The notes below the pieces were generated by a model. It searched no databases and had not been told where the DNA came from. It saw nothing but the letters and a program-made list of their open reading frames with translations. The translations under genes and the position numbers were made by a program. This document shows, in pieces, positions 25,713 through 35,149 of a stretch of 64,000 nucleotides of DNA. The stretch is from Gemmata massiliana (lineage in GTDB: Bacteria; Planctomycetota; Planctomycetia; Gemmatales; Gemmataceae): the NCBI RefSeq assembly GCF_901538265.1, contig NZ_LR593886.1, positions 4,733,738-4,797,737 of the forward strand. Direction: 5' to 3'. Position 1 is the first letter of the stretch; every line of letters starts with the position of its first letter.

Positions 25713-26850
25713 TCAGTGCGTTGGCCGCAGGCCGTTTAGTTCTCGGTCGGCCGTGCGCGCGTTTACGAGTCGGAGCGCATCGAGTGATCGAATGGCGAAT
25801 CGCCGCCGCGTGGCATCGAAGTGGGTAATCTGGGCGCGGGCGAGCAAGTGGTTCAAGGCGCTCCGGGTGGGCGCCAGGACGTGCGGACGGTTCCCGCACC
25901 GAATCCGGCTCGCGCCCTCACCGGAGGTGACGTCGCGGACCCGGTGCAGGTTGTTCTCAATGGACCCGTGGTTGCGGTTGAGTTGCCGGGGCCGCGCCCG
26001 CGGGACGCCGGCGCGGGCTGGTGATCCCGTAGGGCGCTTCGCCCTCGACACGTCCGTCCGAGAACCGGCGCGTGCGGTGGAGCTGGAACCCGGAGCGATC
26101 CCGGGCCACGGCACGAGATATTTCGACAACGCCGGGGCGGCCCGCAGGGCGCGCGCCTCCACCCGACCGTGGCCCTCGTCGGTCGTCGCGGTATCCTGCT
26201 CAGCGGCCCGTCGGGCCTGTCGGTAGGGGAATTGGTAGGGGGAAAATGGGGCCGACTCGCCGAACGCGCGCGATGTCGTAGTGGAGCGTCGGTTGGTTGT
26301 CCTTGACCGTGAACGGGTACGCTCGTAGTGACGCCCTTGCGGCCGAACATGGCGTCCCGGGGACCACGGTTCCCTCGAGGGCAAGAGGCCCAAGAGTTCC
26401 CGTGCGGCCTTGTGCTCGTTGGTCTTGCGGTGGACCCGGATCTGGGCGACCACGGCACCGACGCGGGGTGCGTAGGCGCCGAGCCGATGAGCCCGGGAAC
26501 GGGTCCGTTGCGCGAGCCGCGGGCGGTCCTCCTGTCGAGGCCCGCCTGAGCCACGGGGCCGGGGTGCCAGTGCCCCGGCCCCGTGGCTCAGGCGGCTTAC
26601 GGCCCCGACGTCGAGTTGGCGCAGGAGGTTGGAGAGCGTACCCTTGCACGGCGCTCGGGCGGACCGGAACCCAAGGCGTGGGCTAGCGGGGTACCGTGGT
26701 CGCGGGCGAACGGGGCGGTGGTGAGCGCGCGAGCGCGGCGACGGCCACGAGGTTTCGAATCATCGGGAGCGGGTACCGGCGCCTCGACGGATCACGCGGA
26801 TCGGGATCGGGGCCAGAACCTCCGCCAACGACGGCGCGGCTTCCATACCG
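25713..26850 (-). pseudogene. ISAs1-family transposase remnant, heavily decayed
   Basis: Pieces on the minus strand run from 26850 downward: DPDPRDPSRRRYPLP, DHGTPLAHALGF, GTLSNLLRQLDV, then HRKTNEHKAARELLGLLPSR, TVKDNQPTLHYDI, GRVEARALRAAPALSKYLVP and finally NHGSIENNLHRVRDVTSGEG with IRCGNRPHVLAPTRSALNHL. The order is that of ISAs1 transposases. Frames change many times. A 23-bp perfect hairpin (26542-26595) sits inside the coding region after LLRQLDV. Confidence 0.75.
26542..26595. repeat. Perfect 23-bp inverted repeat within the dead transposase
   Basis: Arms 26542-26564 and 26573-26595 are exact complements around an 8-base loop. Its GTGGCTCAGGCGG outer arm resembles arms of the hairpins at 40498-40565 and 54812-54870. 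Position inside a coding remnant suggests insertion rather than a gene terminator. Confidence 0.7.
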
Positions 26851-26919
26851 GCCTCTGATTCACAGAACCGAAGGTGAATACCCGGAACTCACCCGACCTG
26901 CCAAGATTAACACACTAAA

Positions 26920-27820
26920 CGGCCCTGGGTCGACCAGGGTCGTTGCGTTATTCGCGCTGGGGATGCCGATAAGCTTCTGGGCGCGTTGGGTGGGAGCGGT
27001 GGCGAGTCGGTGGAGCCGGGCGTTGCGCGAGGCCGCGAGCACCTGTGGAGCGGCCCCGGCGCACGCGGCATGCATCCTCGCGTAGGGTCACATCGCGCAC
27101 GTAATGCGGTTGGTTCTCGATGCGCCAGTAGGACCGAACCCATCCCAGAAGGGCTCGCGCGTCGGCCCGCGGGTGACAGGCTGGTGATCCCATACACGAC
27201 CTCGAGCGTCGTCGCACCGCCCCCGGTCCGCGTGCGGGTCATCCGGAACCCCTGCTTCAACCCCTTCCACCGGTCGTGGGCGGTCAGGATCGGGTTGGTC
27301 CGCAGGGTTCGCGGCTCGAGGCGCCGTGCCCCTTGTCGACCGTCGTGGCCTGGCGCCCAGTTGCTCGGGCGCGGGGACCGGCTCAGGGGGAAGTGGCCGC
27401 ACTGATCCCGCGGGCAGCGTCCTCGAACCCCAACCCGGCTTCGATGTCGGTCACCAACCCGGGTCGGTTGCCCTTGGCGACCAGCACATAGTCCGCGCCC
27501 CCGTCGCGGCGACATCCCGCTGACAGAACATGGCATCCCGGTGAGTACCGACCCGGCCACTTGCTGGGGCCGAACCGGGACCGGGTGGACGCGGCCGGTG
27601 TCTGACCGCGCCGGAACCCGAGCGCGCGGGCCAACGGGTGCCCGTGTTGGCGCCCGAACCGGGCGATCCCCCGGAGGCTCGTGCGCCCCACCCGCACCAC
27701 CAACGTGACCAACCCGAGCACCGCCGGGAGCGGGTGGATCGGACCTTGCAACCCACGCGGGTCGGGAACCGGTCGCCAATTCGTCGTACAAGGAACGCGC
27801 GGGCATTGGGCACCTCCACC
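26920..27820 (-). pseudogene. Second ISAs1-family transposase remnant
   Basis: The minus strand carries VPDPRGLQGPIHPLPAVLGL, VGRTSLRGIARFGRQHGHPL and ARALGFRRGQTPAASTRS (N-terminal block), then VLVAKGNRPGLVTDIEAG, GATTLEVVYGITSLSP, VRSYWRIENQPHYVRDVTLR with EDACRVRRGR, and PQVLAASRNARLHRLATAPT with QRAQKLIGIPSAN near 26930. The pieces are in at least three frames. It is collinear with the first ISAs1 remnant on the same strand, so the two may be old tandem insertions. Confidence 0.75.
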
Positions 27821-28120
27821 CGGAAGACGGCCCCATCTACTCAACCCACACACACCGAGGTGAGATCGGGAACGGTCCTGGGATCGACGATCACGTTTGT
27901 AGTAGTGAAGGGCTTTACTCCTAAACCCCTGAAATGAAACCACTTCCGTTTCAATTCGCCACTTTTCGTTTCAAAGTCTGAAAGCAGCAACTCATTTTCT
28001 TTAGGAGCAAAATTCCAATTGAATGGGCAGTTCCAATGTGTTGCGCTGTATCTAAATAGATATAAACAAACAATTGTAAATTTATTTAATTTTGTAAAAT
28101 CAAATGACCAGGAGAATAGT

Positions 28121-28423
28121 ATGCGAGAAAAGTACAATCAAACTGATCCACAGTGGTTGGCTCAACCACATTTAACTCAAGGAACGGGAATTTTTCTTGT
28201 TCCAGATATCCACAGTGCGGCTCCTGAATCGGTCAAAAAGGAATATGTAGAGAATATCACTTATGAAGAGTGCATTCGACGAGGAAAGCTAGCACTCGTT
28301 GTTAAATGGGTTCCGCATACGGTTTTATCATTTGCCGATTTAAAGGCAAATGCATGTGGTCAAAACTGCGTTGATACGTGTGCTGAGCCTGGATGCGAAT
28401 GTTGGAGTGGCAAGTGTAGATAA
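28121..28423 (+). CDS. Small cysteine-rich protein in AT-rich island, function unknown
   Basis: This encodes 100 residues. The ribosome site AGGAG lies 6 bases before ATG 28121. The N-terminal ~70 residues are soluble-looking (LTQGTGIFLVPDIHSAAPES, NITYEECIRRGKLALVVKWV). The last 22 residues are Cys-dense: ACGQNCVDTCAEPGCECWSG then KCR, that is C-x3-C-x3-C-x4-C-x-C-x4-C. No signal peptide is visible. Such a tail could bind metal or form disulfides, or be the core of a processed peptide; these are guesses. The base composition is visibly lower in G/C than any chromosomal neighbour. It is followed after 21 bases by a membrane-protein gene, so the pair is probably one operon. Confidence 0.72.
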   Translation: MREKYNQTDPQWLAQPHLTQGTGIFLVPDIHSAAPESVKKEYVENITYEECIRRGKLALVVKWVPHTVLSFADLKANACGQNCVDTCAEPGCECWSGKCR

Positions 28424-28444
28424 ATCGAAACGCAGGAGATTCTC

Positions 28445-29029
28445 GTGCCGAAGATTCACGCGGCATTCATATTGATATTGTGCGCCACGCTAATTGGTGC
28501 AGTGTTTTATGTGGCGTGGCTATTGACCCTAGATGGTCATGCCTTGCCTTCGGCAGACGACTGGAAGAATTTCTATTCGCTTGTTGGTGTGGGGATTGCA
28601 GCAGTAAGTGGCATTATTGGCGTGTGGGTTTCTTTTCGTAATCTTGCGGCGCAAGCAAAAACATCAGTAGACGTAGAGCGAGTAAAGAAATCATTAGAGA
28701 AGAGTGTTCCAGCTTACGGAAATTTATTTGCAAGTGCTTCTCGTTACTATAGATCATTAGCCCCACTTGAGACTGGCAATTTCAATATCGAAGTCATCGA
28801 AAACTCTGAAGGAAAAATGAAGGATGTAGAGGGGGAAATTGTTTTTGTAGACAATGATTATGAGAAGTTGTGGTTCGATTTTTGGCAAGAAGCACGTTAT
28901 ATTAAGGAGCAGTCAAGCAAGCCGTTAAGCCCAGAGGAACGCAAACATCTTTGGTCTGTTTATGTGAAATCTCTTTCTGCTAGGCTTAATAAGATGAAAG
29001 AAGTGGCAAAAAACACCATCCGTGGCTAA
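28445..29029 (+). CDS. Two-helix membrane protein with cytoplasmic domain, unknown function
   Basis: This encodes 194 residues starting at GTG 28445 with AGGAG upstream. Helix 1 is about 5-27 (HAAFILILCATLIGAVFYVA), helix 2 about 44-66 (SLVGVGIAAVSGIIGVWVSF). The remaining 125 residues are charged and helical (VERVKKSLEKSVPAYGNLFA, NDYEKLWFDFWQEARYIKEQ, MKEVAKNTIRG). The two-helix plus soluble-tail layout resembles membrane-anchored effectors and some phage-defence components, but no motif confirms it. It has the same AT-rich composition as the preceding gene and lies 86 bases before the SWIM-transposase gene end. Confidence 0.72.
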   Translation: MPKIHAAFILILCATLIGAVFYVAWLLTLDGHALPSADDWKNFYSLVGVGIAAVSGIIGVWVSFRNLAAQAKTSVDVERVKKSLEKSVPAYGNLFASASRYYRSLAPLETGNFNIEVIENSEGKMKDVEGEIVFVDNDYEKLWFDFWQEARYIKEQSSKPLSPEERKHLWSVYVKSLSARLNKMKEVAKNTIRG

Positions 29030-29116
29030 TTCCCATCTTGGATAAATTTGAGTCAAATCAGATGCATGGCTCAGATGGCTAGAAAATTGCGTATTCGATT
29101 GGTAAAGCTCTTTTTA

Positions 29117-30262
29117 TCAGCACGCCATAGCTATTTGATTCTCTTTCAAGAAACAAGCAGAAATCCCTAACTCCAAACAACTCTGAATCACTACGAAAAT
29201 ATTGTGACATAAAAATTTACAATATGCTTCATTATGCATTGCCACATCCGTCTTACTACGCACATTATCCCGAAATTTTGCCTTAATCATGCTAAACACG
29301 CTCTCCACATTCGACCGTGCGTGATAGTGCTTCAAGAACTCATCGCGACGAAGGTTGTAATACAAATACATCCGCTCCCAAACGCTACCAGCTTCCCCTT
29401 TTACACTATTCGACTTGAAGGGAATGTAAGCAGTTCCCCCTAATCGTTCAACAAAACTCAGGTTTTCTTTGCTCAAGTAAGCCTTATCAGCCGTTACCTT
29501 CTCAACCTTGAAGTTCTTCGCTGTCGCTTCCACCAGCGGCTGGAACTGAGGACAATCATTCGCATCTTTGTCCAGAATTTCTACGGCTGTGACGATGTGG
29601 GTCTTCGTGCCGCAACAAGCATGCACTTTGACGAACTCGCGTTTGGAACGTTCAGCCCCGTATTTTTCATCAAACCAGCGAATGTGACGGTTGGTACTGA
29701 ACCCCGTCGAGTCGGCGGCAAAGCACGTTTCGACGGATCGCAACGGAGAACTGCTTACTTCGATTAACCGCTTCAAGATCGGTGTCAGCGCTGGATCTTC
29801 GAGGTGAGTGTTGATCTTGTTCGGGTGCATCTTCTTGGACAGAAACCCGTTCTTGTGCGCGTCCAAGAGATCACTTCCGAACCGACGGCTGCTCACGGTC
29901 GAGCAGACCTTGTAAACGCAAGCGAAGATCACGTCAGTGATAGGAGTTCGTGGGCGTCCGCCATTCGACGGGAGTTCCTCAACTCCTTTGGCGAGATCGG
30001 CGAGCAGTTCAAGGAAGCGGTGCTTTTCCGTAATCTGCGATTGGTTGTAAGTCGCCCACTTCTGAACGTAGGTCTTTTTCTTCGGTGGGACTTCGTCGTT
30101 CAGTTCCGGGCCTTTTTCAGCCTTCTCTCGTTGCGCAACAATCCGAGCGGCAAGGATGTGCTTGCAATCTTTCTGACGTAGTTGCCAATCATCGCAAGTG
30201 CAGGAATTCCCTGCTTTTTCAAGACGAACAAAGTACTTTCGGCTGGTCTTCTGAGATGGCAC
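29117..30262 (-). CDS. DDE transposase with N-terminal SWIM zinc finger
   Basis: This encodes 381 residues. The N-terminus holds a SWIM finger (CTCDDWQLRQKDCKHILAAR, CxC...CxH). The rest is a DDE transposase of the IS4/IS1182-like fold: first Asp in CFAADSTGFST, second in VTADKAYLSKENLSFVERLG, Glu block in HYHARSNVESVFSMIKAKFR. The GTG at 30262 is the only start in this frame close to the finger. The frame is open for ~40 more codons upstream (FQNGKWLVPSQKTSRKYF) but has no ATG, so the real N-terminus may differ or have lost its start. The composition is lower in G/C than the core chromosome. Confidence 0.8.
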   Translation of the reverse strand: MPSQKTSRKYFVRLEKAGNSCTCDDWQLRQKDCKHILAARIVAQREKAEKGPELNDEVPPKKKTYVQKWATYNQSQITEKHRFLELLADLAKGVEELPSNGGRPRTPITDVIFACVYKVCSTVSSRRFGSDLLDAHKNGFLSKKMHPNKINTHLEDPALTPILKRLIEVSSSPLRSVETCFAADSTGFSTNRHIRWFDEKYGAERSKREFVKVHACCGTKTHIVTAVEILDKDANDCPQFQPLVEATAKNFKVEKVTADKAYLSKENLSFVERLGGTAYIPFKSNSVKGEAGSVWERMYLYYNLRRDEFLKHYHARSNVESVFSMIKAKFRDNVRSKTDVAMHNEAYCKFLCHNIFVVIQSCLELGISACFLKENQIAMAC

Positions 30263-30580
30263 AAGCCACTTACCATTTTGGAAGGTAAGTCGTGGTTGCG
30301 CTGCGTGCGGGTCGCAGTGGGCGTCGCGCGTTGTGCCTGCGAGAATCCTTCGCGGAATTGTCCCAACATACTTCGCTGTGATTCAGCCTGTTGCGGGTCG
30401 AGATAACGCCGTTTTCATGCGAACGGCCAGCAAATTCTTGCTCGCACTCGGGCGGTGAGCAAGCTTCGCGTGCCTCATTGTGCGCGTGTACGTGCTCGTG
30501 GGCGGCCGGTTCATGAGCCAATGCGCCTTGTCCGTCAGCAGTCCGCAACAATGAGTAACAACGTGTGCCGGGAGCCACTC

Positions 30581-33500
30581 TCAACCGACGTACACACCGC
30601 CGTGTACGTCGGTCGAACCAACGAACATGCTCAGCGGCGGGTCACCGCCGTCGGACTCGAACGCACACAGGTGCGGCCCCGCCCCCGGGCCGGCGCCCGT
30701 CAGGATCATCGCCCGCCCGTTCACCTCTTCGACCCCCACACGCACGCCGCCGACAAACCCTTCGAGGTACGCGAGGAAGGTCTTCTGAACGGACTCGTCC
30801 CGGCCGCTGTACACGTTCACTATCGGCGGGTCACCGAAGCCGGCCCCGGTCACCACCTCGGCCCGCCCGTCGCCGTCGAGGTCGCCGGCCGCAACGTACA
30901 GCCCGCCGGTCGCGCGCCCCGCGACCAAAGCGCTGACCAGATCGGTCCCGTCGGCGCCACTGAACACCCGCAGGTGCGGCGCCGAACCCACGCCGCTCAT
31001 AGTCACAACGTCGTCGAACCCGTCCCCGTTCACGTCCGCCGCGGACACCCGCACCCCACCGCGGAACCCCGCGTCGTAGGCCAGGAAGCTCCGCAGCAGC
31101 GACCCGTCGAGTCCGCTGAACACCTTCACGTGCGGGACCGCGCCCGCGTCCGCCGCTACGATGATGTCCGCGTGCCCGTCCCCGTCAATGTCACCGGTCG
31201 ACACCTGGACCCCGCCACGGAACCCCTCGAACGCCAGGAAGCTGAACCGATCGGCCCCGGTCCGGCCGTCGAGCACCTTCACGTGCCCGCCCATCGGTCC
31301 CGGCCCCGCGCCGGTAATCATGTCGATGAGCCCGTCCCCGTCGATGTCGCCCGAAGACACCCGGACGTCCCCGGCGAAGCCCACATAGGGCCGGACCGAT
31401 TCGCCCAGCGCGCCAGTAAGTGGGTTCACCGGTTGAACGATACCGGCCGTCGCGCCGCTCGTGCCGACACCGATCACGATCCGCGGCGGATCATCGTCGG
31501 CGATGGTGCCGGTGGCGGTGCCGCGTGCGATAGTCGCGTTCGCCGCCCCCGCGAGCACCACAGTGAACTGTTCGTCCGACTCCGGCACCGGGTCGCCGAT
31601 CACGGAGACGAGAATCGTCAGTTCCGTAACGCCCGGCGCGAAGGTCAGAGTGCCCGTAGTGGAGACGAAGTCGGTGCCGGCTGTGGCGGTGCCACCAACG
31701 GTGGTGTAAGGGACCGTCACCGGCACGACAACCGGTCCGGACAGGCGCACCGTGAACACGAACGTGGTAAGCCCGTCCGCGCCTTCACTCGCGGTGACGT
31801 CCCCGATCGACACCGTCCGGGGCAGCGGAATCGTGAGAACCACGTCGTTCCCGGTGCCACCGACGTAACTGATGGTGAACAGCACCCCGCCGATTGTGAT
31901 CGTCGCGCCCTCGGGCAATCCGTTGAAGGTGCCGGTGATCGGGCTCCCGCTAGTGTTGTTGATGATGACGAAGTTCGTCCCGCCCGACGGCGCGAACCCG
32001 AGTACGGTGGAGAGCGTCGCGCCCGTCAGGACGACCGGCCCGGTCGCCATCTGGTCGTATCCGGTGCCGGCCGCGCTTCCGTTCAGGTCGACCGCGACCG
32101 TCCCGCCGCTCTGGAACGTAACCCCGCCGGACAGCGTCAGAACGCCGACTCCGGCAACACCAGCGGCCACAGTGCCCGCCGCGGTCACCGGACCGGTTAC
32201 GGTCCCGGTCCCACCGAGCACGGCCCCCGCACTCACGACGACCGCCGAACTCGCGAGGGTGCCGGTCACGAACACGGTCCCGGCGCTGATCGTAAACGTG
32301 CCGCTGTGTGTGTTCGCGGCGGATAGAGCGAGCGCGCCGGTGCCGGTCTTGGTCAGTGCGAACGCGCCGCCAATGGCGCCGGACAGCAGCACATCGGCCC
32401 CGGTGCGGATCGTCGCGGCGCCAGTGAGCGCGACCGCGTTGTCGACCGTAGTCGCGCCGGTGATTTCCAGGGTCGTGCCGGCACCCAGTGTCACGCCCCC
32501 GGTTCCGAGGTTAGCGTCACTCGCGATGCTCAGCGTGCCGCCAGCAACTACGGTGTTCCCGTAGCTGTTCGCCCCCGACAGGGTCAGCGTGCCGGCCCCG
32601 TTCTTGGTCAGCGTGCCGGCGCCGGTGATCGTATTGGCGAGCGTGGTTGTGCCGATAACTTCCAGGGTCGCGCCCGCGGCCAGCGCCACCGTTCCCGCGC
32701 CGAGGTTCGTGCCGCTCGCGATACTCAGCGTGCCGCCGGACACTGTAGTTGTACCGGTGTATGTGTTTGCGCCGGAGAGAGTGAGTGTTCCGGCACCAGC
32801 CTTCGTTACGCTCCCGCTTCCCGTAATCGTGACCGCGATCGTGTCACTATCACCGGCGCCCGCAATGTAAGTGAGCGCGCCGCCCAGTTGCAGACCGGCG
32901 CCGGTGATCGTGACGCCCGCCGCCCCGCTGGCGTCAATCATCAGGTTCGCGTCGAGTGCGAGAGGGGAACCGAGCGTGATCGTCCGCGGGGTAGCGAAGG
33001 CAGCGGCCGTGAACCGGATCGTTTGTGCGCCCGGCTGGGTCGCCGCGATCGCCGCGGCCTCGCGCAGAGTAATCGTGTTGCGGTCGGCATCGGCGGTGTC
33101 GCCGGTGTCGTTCACGTAGATTTCGTTGGAAGTCACCGTGACTGTGGCCGCAGCAGCAATAACCCCGTCGCTCAGCTCGAATCGCACGGAAGCGTCGCCG
33201 GCGGGGGTGTCGTTCCGGTACGTAACGCGGCGCAGCACGTCTTGCACCAGTGCGGTGGTGGCGGTGGTACCGGTGCTAGTAAAGGCGACCGTGAGCACGC
33301 CCGCGGTGCTGGTGAACGTGGCGAACGCCAAACCATTCGCTTCGAGGGTGTTCCCGTTGACAGTGAACAGCGCGCCGGTCAGATCAAACCCGAACACGTC
33401 AGTGGTGACCGCGGTACCGGACCGCCAGACGGTCAGCGCGGCGCCGGCCCAGTTCCCGAGGCCGCCGTTCAGCGCGTCCAGGTCCGCGTCGCCGATCGTG

Positions 33501-35149
33501 AGAGGCGTCCCGGCGTCCAGGCGCACGGTGTTACCGACCCCGGCCCAGGGGACCGAGTCGCCGTCCAGGTCGGTCAGCGTCGGTGCGGTGTTCGAGGTAA
33601 CGTTCAGGGTGCTGGTCAGCGTGGTCGCGACCGCCGTGGTGCCGGTCTCGCTCGCCCCGGACACGGTCACCGGCATAACTACCTGCGTGGCGCCGACGTT
33701 CACGATCACCTGGAACGTGACGGTCGTGGTCTCCGCGATCCCGATCCGGCCGCCTCCTCCACTCCCGGCCCCGGTACCGAGGTTCACGGACACGGTCCGA
33801 CTGACCGGATCGTACCCGCCCGCGTCGTCGCCCGTGGCGTCCGTCTGCGTGCCGGTATTGGAGCCCGAAGTGATGTGAATCGACCCGGGCACGTAGGTCA
33901 CGCCGGTCGGCAGCGCGGCCGCCAGTGCGGAGCCTACCGAGGCGTCGTCCCCGAGGTTCTGCACCGTAACGGTGTAGGTCACCACGTCGCCCGCCAGCAG
34001 CGGGCCGCCGTTCACGTCGGTCGCGGTGAGGGTGGAGGGGCCGAACTCCGGGGCGAAGCTGTTGATCGCGAGGACCAGCGGGCCGACGAGGTACACGTCA
34101 CTGTTCGTGGTGGCCTGGGCGGTCGCCTGGGTCTGCCCGCCGACCAGTGCCCCGGCGAGGTCGAACGTGTCGATGTCGATGCCGCTCATGCTGCGCGGCC
34201 CCCCGGTCAGCCGGGGCAGATCGTTGGGGTCGCTCACGACGGCCCCGTTGTTCGTCCGGGTGCCGTTGAAGATGTTGTTCGCGGGGTTGTTGGCGTTGGA
34301 CAGCGCGATGCCGTTCACCGACAGCCCGTCCCCGCTCAGCGAGTCGTCGCCGTCGAACGCAATGACCCCGAGGCGCCCGCCCGGGTTGGACACCGTGAAC
34401 CCGTTGAGCGTGATCGTGGTAGAGCCGCCGCTGAGCACCTGGTTGAGCTGATCGGAGATGAAGAAGGTGCGGAACGGGTCGCTGCTCCGGGCGTAAATAA
34501 CGACGATCGACCAACCGGCGAAGAGCGACGAGTGGTTCACGTTGGCGAGCGGCAGCGAGTCCACGTCGCCGATGCGGTACGCACCGGTGCCGTACTGCTG
34601 CACCAGCGCCGTGACGTCGGCCACGCCCATGTAGGCCGGGCCGTTGAGCGCCGCGGTATAGGTGGCGGTCGCGGTGACGCTCTGGGAGAACGTGCCGGGG
34701 CGCTCGATGAGTGCGTTGTTGTCCGGCGCACCGGTGCCCGCCCAGTATAGGTATGCGTGTGTGACCGTCGCGCCCGCGGGCAGGTTCAGGACGGCCGTGG
34801 TGCGTGCGTTCAGGGCCGTGATAGTGGTGTCCGCGGTCGCGGAGCCGTTGGTCGGGCTGTCGGCGCGCCAGTACACGTCGGGCGCGGTGTCGCTCGTGTT
34901 GCTGCCGACACCCCCGACCGTCCCGGTGACCGGCGCGATCACGCCCGGTCCGGCGTCCTGGGCCAGCGTGTTGCCGATCATGACGAAGTCGCCGCGCTGC
35001 GCGACGAGCGCCGGGACCACCCGGTCCTCGAGCGCCTCGACCGAGAGCCGGACCGGTCGAGGCGCCCCACTGGTCATCGGACCTGACCAGCCCCACGGTC
35101 CGCAGGTCGGTTGGCCACGTGGCACGTCCCGGTTGGTGCGGAACGACAT
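30581..35149 (-). CDS. Giant surface protein: autotransporter-type repeats, Calx-beta and FG-GAP repeats
   Basis: This encodes about 1,522 residues if started at ATG 35149 (AGAGG upstream); 35221 or 35077 are alternatives. The N-terminus has RLSVEALEDRVVPALVA, the LEDRxVPA motif of planctomycete exported proteins. A beta-sandwich region follows (LNLPAGATVTHAYLYWAG), then a DUF11-type repeat (VVTYTVTVQNLGDDASVGSA), a DUF-type loop, ~4 autotransporter-associated beta-strand repeats (KAGAGTLTLSGANTYTGTTT, TVSGGTLSIASGTNLG), a Calx-beta domain (TVGGTATAGTDFVSTTGTLT) and ~5 FG-GAP repeats with Ca-binding loops (DIDGDGLIDMITGAGPGP). It is likely a cell-surface adhesin or scaffold. No membrane anchor is visible at the end. 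Confidence 0.92.
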   Translation of the reverse strand: MSFRTNRDVPRGQPTCGPWGWSGPMTSGAPRPVRLSVEALEDRVVPALVAQRGDFVMIGNTLAQDAGPGVIAPVTGTVGGVGSNTSDTAPDVYWRADSPTNGSATADTTITALNARTTAVLNLPAGATVTHAYLYWAGTGAPDNNALIERPGTFSQSVTATATYTAALNGPAYMGVADVTALVQQYGTGAYRIGDVDSLPLANVNHSSLFAGWSIVVIYARSSDPFRTFFISDQLNQVLSGGSTTITLNGFTVSNPGGRLGVIAFDGDDSLSGDGLSVNGIALSNANNPANNIFNGTRTNNGAVVSDPNDLPRLTGGPRSMSGIDIDTFDLAGALVGGQTQATAQATTNSDVYLVGPLVLAINSFAPEFGPSTLTATDVNGGPLLAGDVVTYTVTVQNLGDDASVGSALAAALPTGVTYVPGSIHITSGSNTGTQTDATGDDAGGYDPVSRTVSVNLGTGAGSGGGGRIGIAETTTVTFQVIVNVGATQVVMPVTVSGASETGTTAVATTLTSTLNVTSNTAPTLTDLDGDSVPWAGVGNTVRLDAGTPLTIGDADLDALNGGLGNWAGAALTVWRSGTAVTTDVFGFDLTGALFTVNGNTLEANGLAFATFTSTAGVLTVAFTSTGTTATTALVQDVLRRVTYRNDTPAGDASVRFELSDGVIAAAATVTVTSNEIYVNDTGDTADADRNTITLREAAAIAATQPGAQTIRFTAAAFATPRTITLGSPLALDANLMIDASGAAGVTITGAGLQLGGALTYIAGAGDSDTIAVTITGSGSVTKAGAGTLTLSGANTYTGTTTVSGGTLSIASGTNLGAGTVALAAGATLEVIGTTTLANTITGAGTLTKNGAGTLTLSGANSYGNTVVAGGTLSIASDANLGTGGVTLGAGTTLEITGATTVDNAVALTGAATIRTGADVLLSGAIGGAFALTKTGTGALALSAANTHSGTFTISAGTVFVTGTLASSAVVVSAGAVLGGTGTVTGPVTAAGTVAAGVAGVGVLTLSGGVTFQSGGTVAVDLNGSAAGTGYDQMATGPVVLTGATLSTVLGFAPSGGTNFVIINNTSGSPITGTFNGLPEGATITIGGVLFTISYVGGTGNDVVLTIPLPRTVSIGDVTASEGADGLTTFVFTVRLSGPVVVPVTVPYTTVGGTATAGTDFVSTTGTLTFAPGVTELTILVSVIGDPVPESDEQFTVVLAGAANATIARGTATGTIADDDPPRIVIGVGTSGATAGIVQPVNPLTGALGESVRPYVGFAGDVRVSSGDIDGDGLIDMITGAGPGPMGGHVKVLDGRTGADRFSFLAFEGFRGGVQVSTGDIDGDGHADIIVAADAGAVPHVKVFSGLDGSLLRSFLAYDAGFRGGVRVSAADVNGDGFDDVVTMSGVGSAPHLRVFSGADGTDLVSALVAGRATGGLYVAAGDLDGDGRAEVVTGAGFGDPPIVNVYSGRDESVQKTFLAYLEGFVGGVRVGVEEVNGRAMILTGAGPGAGPHLCAFESDGGDPPLSMFVGSTDVHGGVYVG

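Noticed and set aside
32100-33000. Repeated blocks inside the giant gene considered as CRISPR repeats
   Set aside because: They are in-frame protein repeats (autotransporter-associated strands), of unequal spacing and without spacers.
30455-34750. Two 620-codon + strand frames opposite the giant surface protein
   Set aside because: Shadows produced by the repeated Gly/Thr codons of the real gene; they have no start signals or domains.
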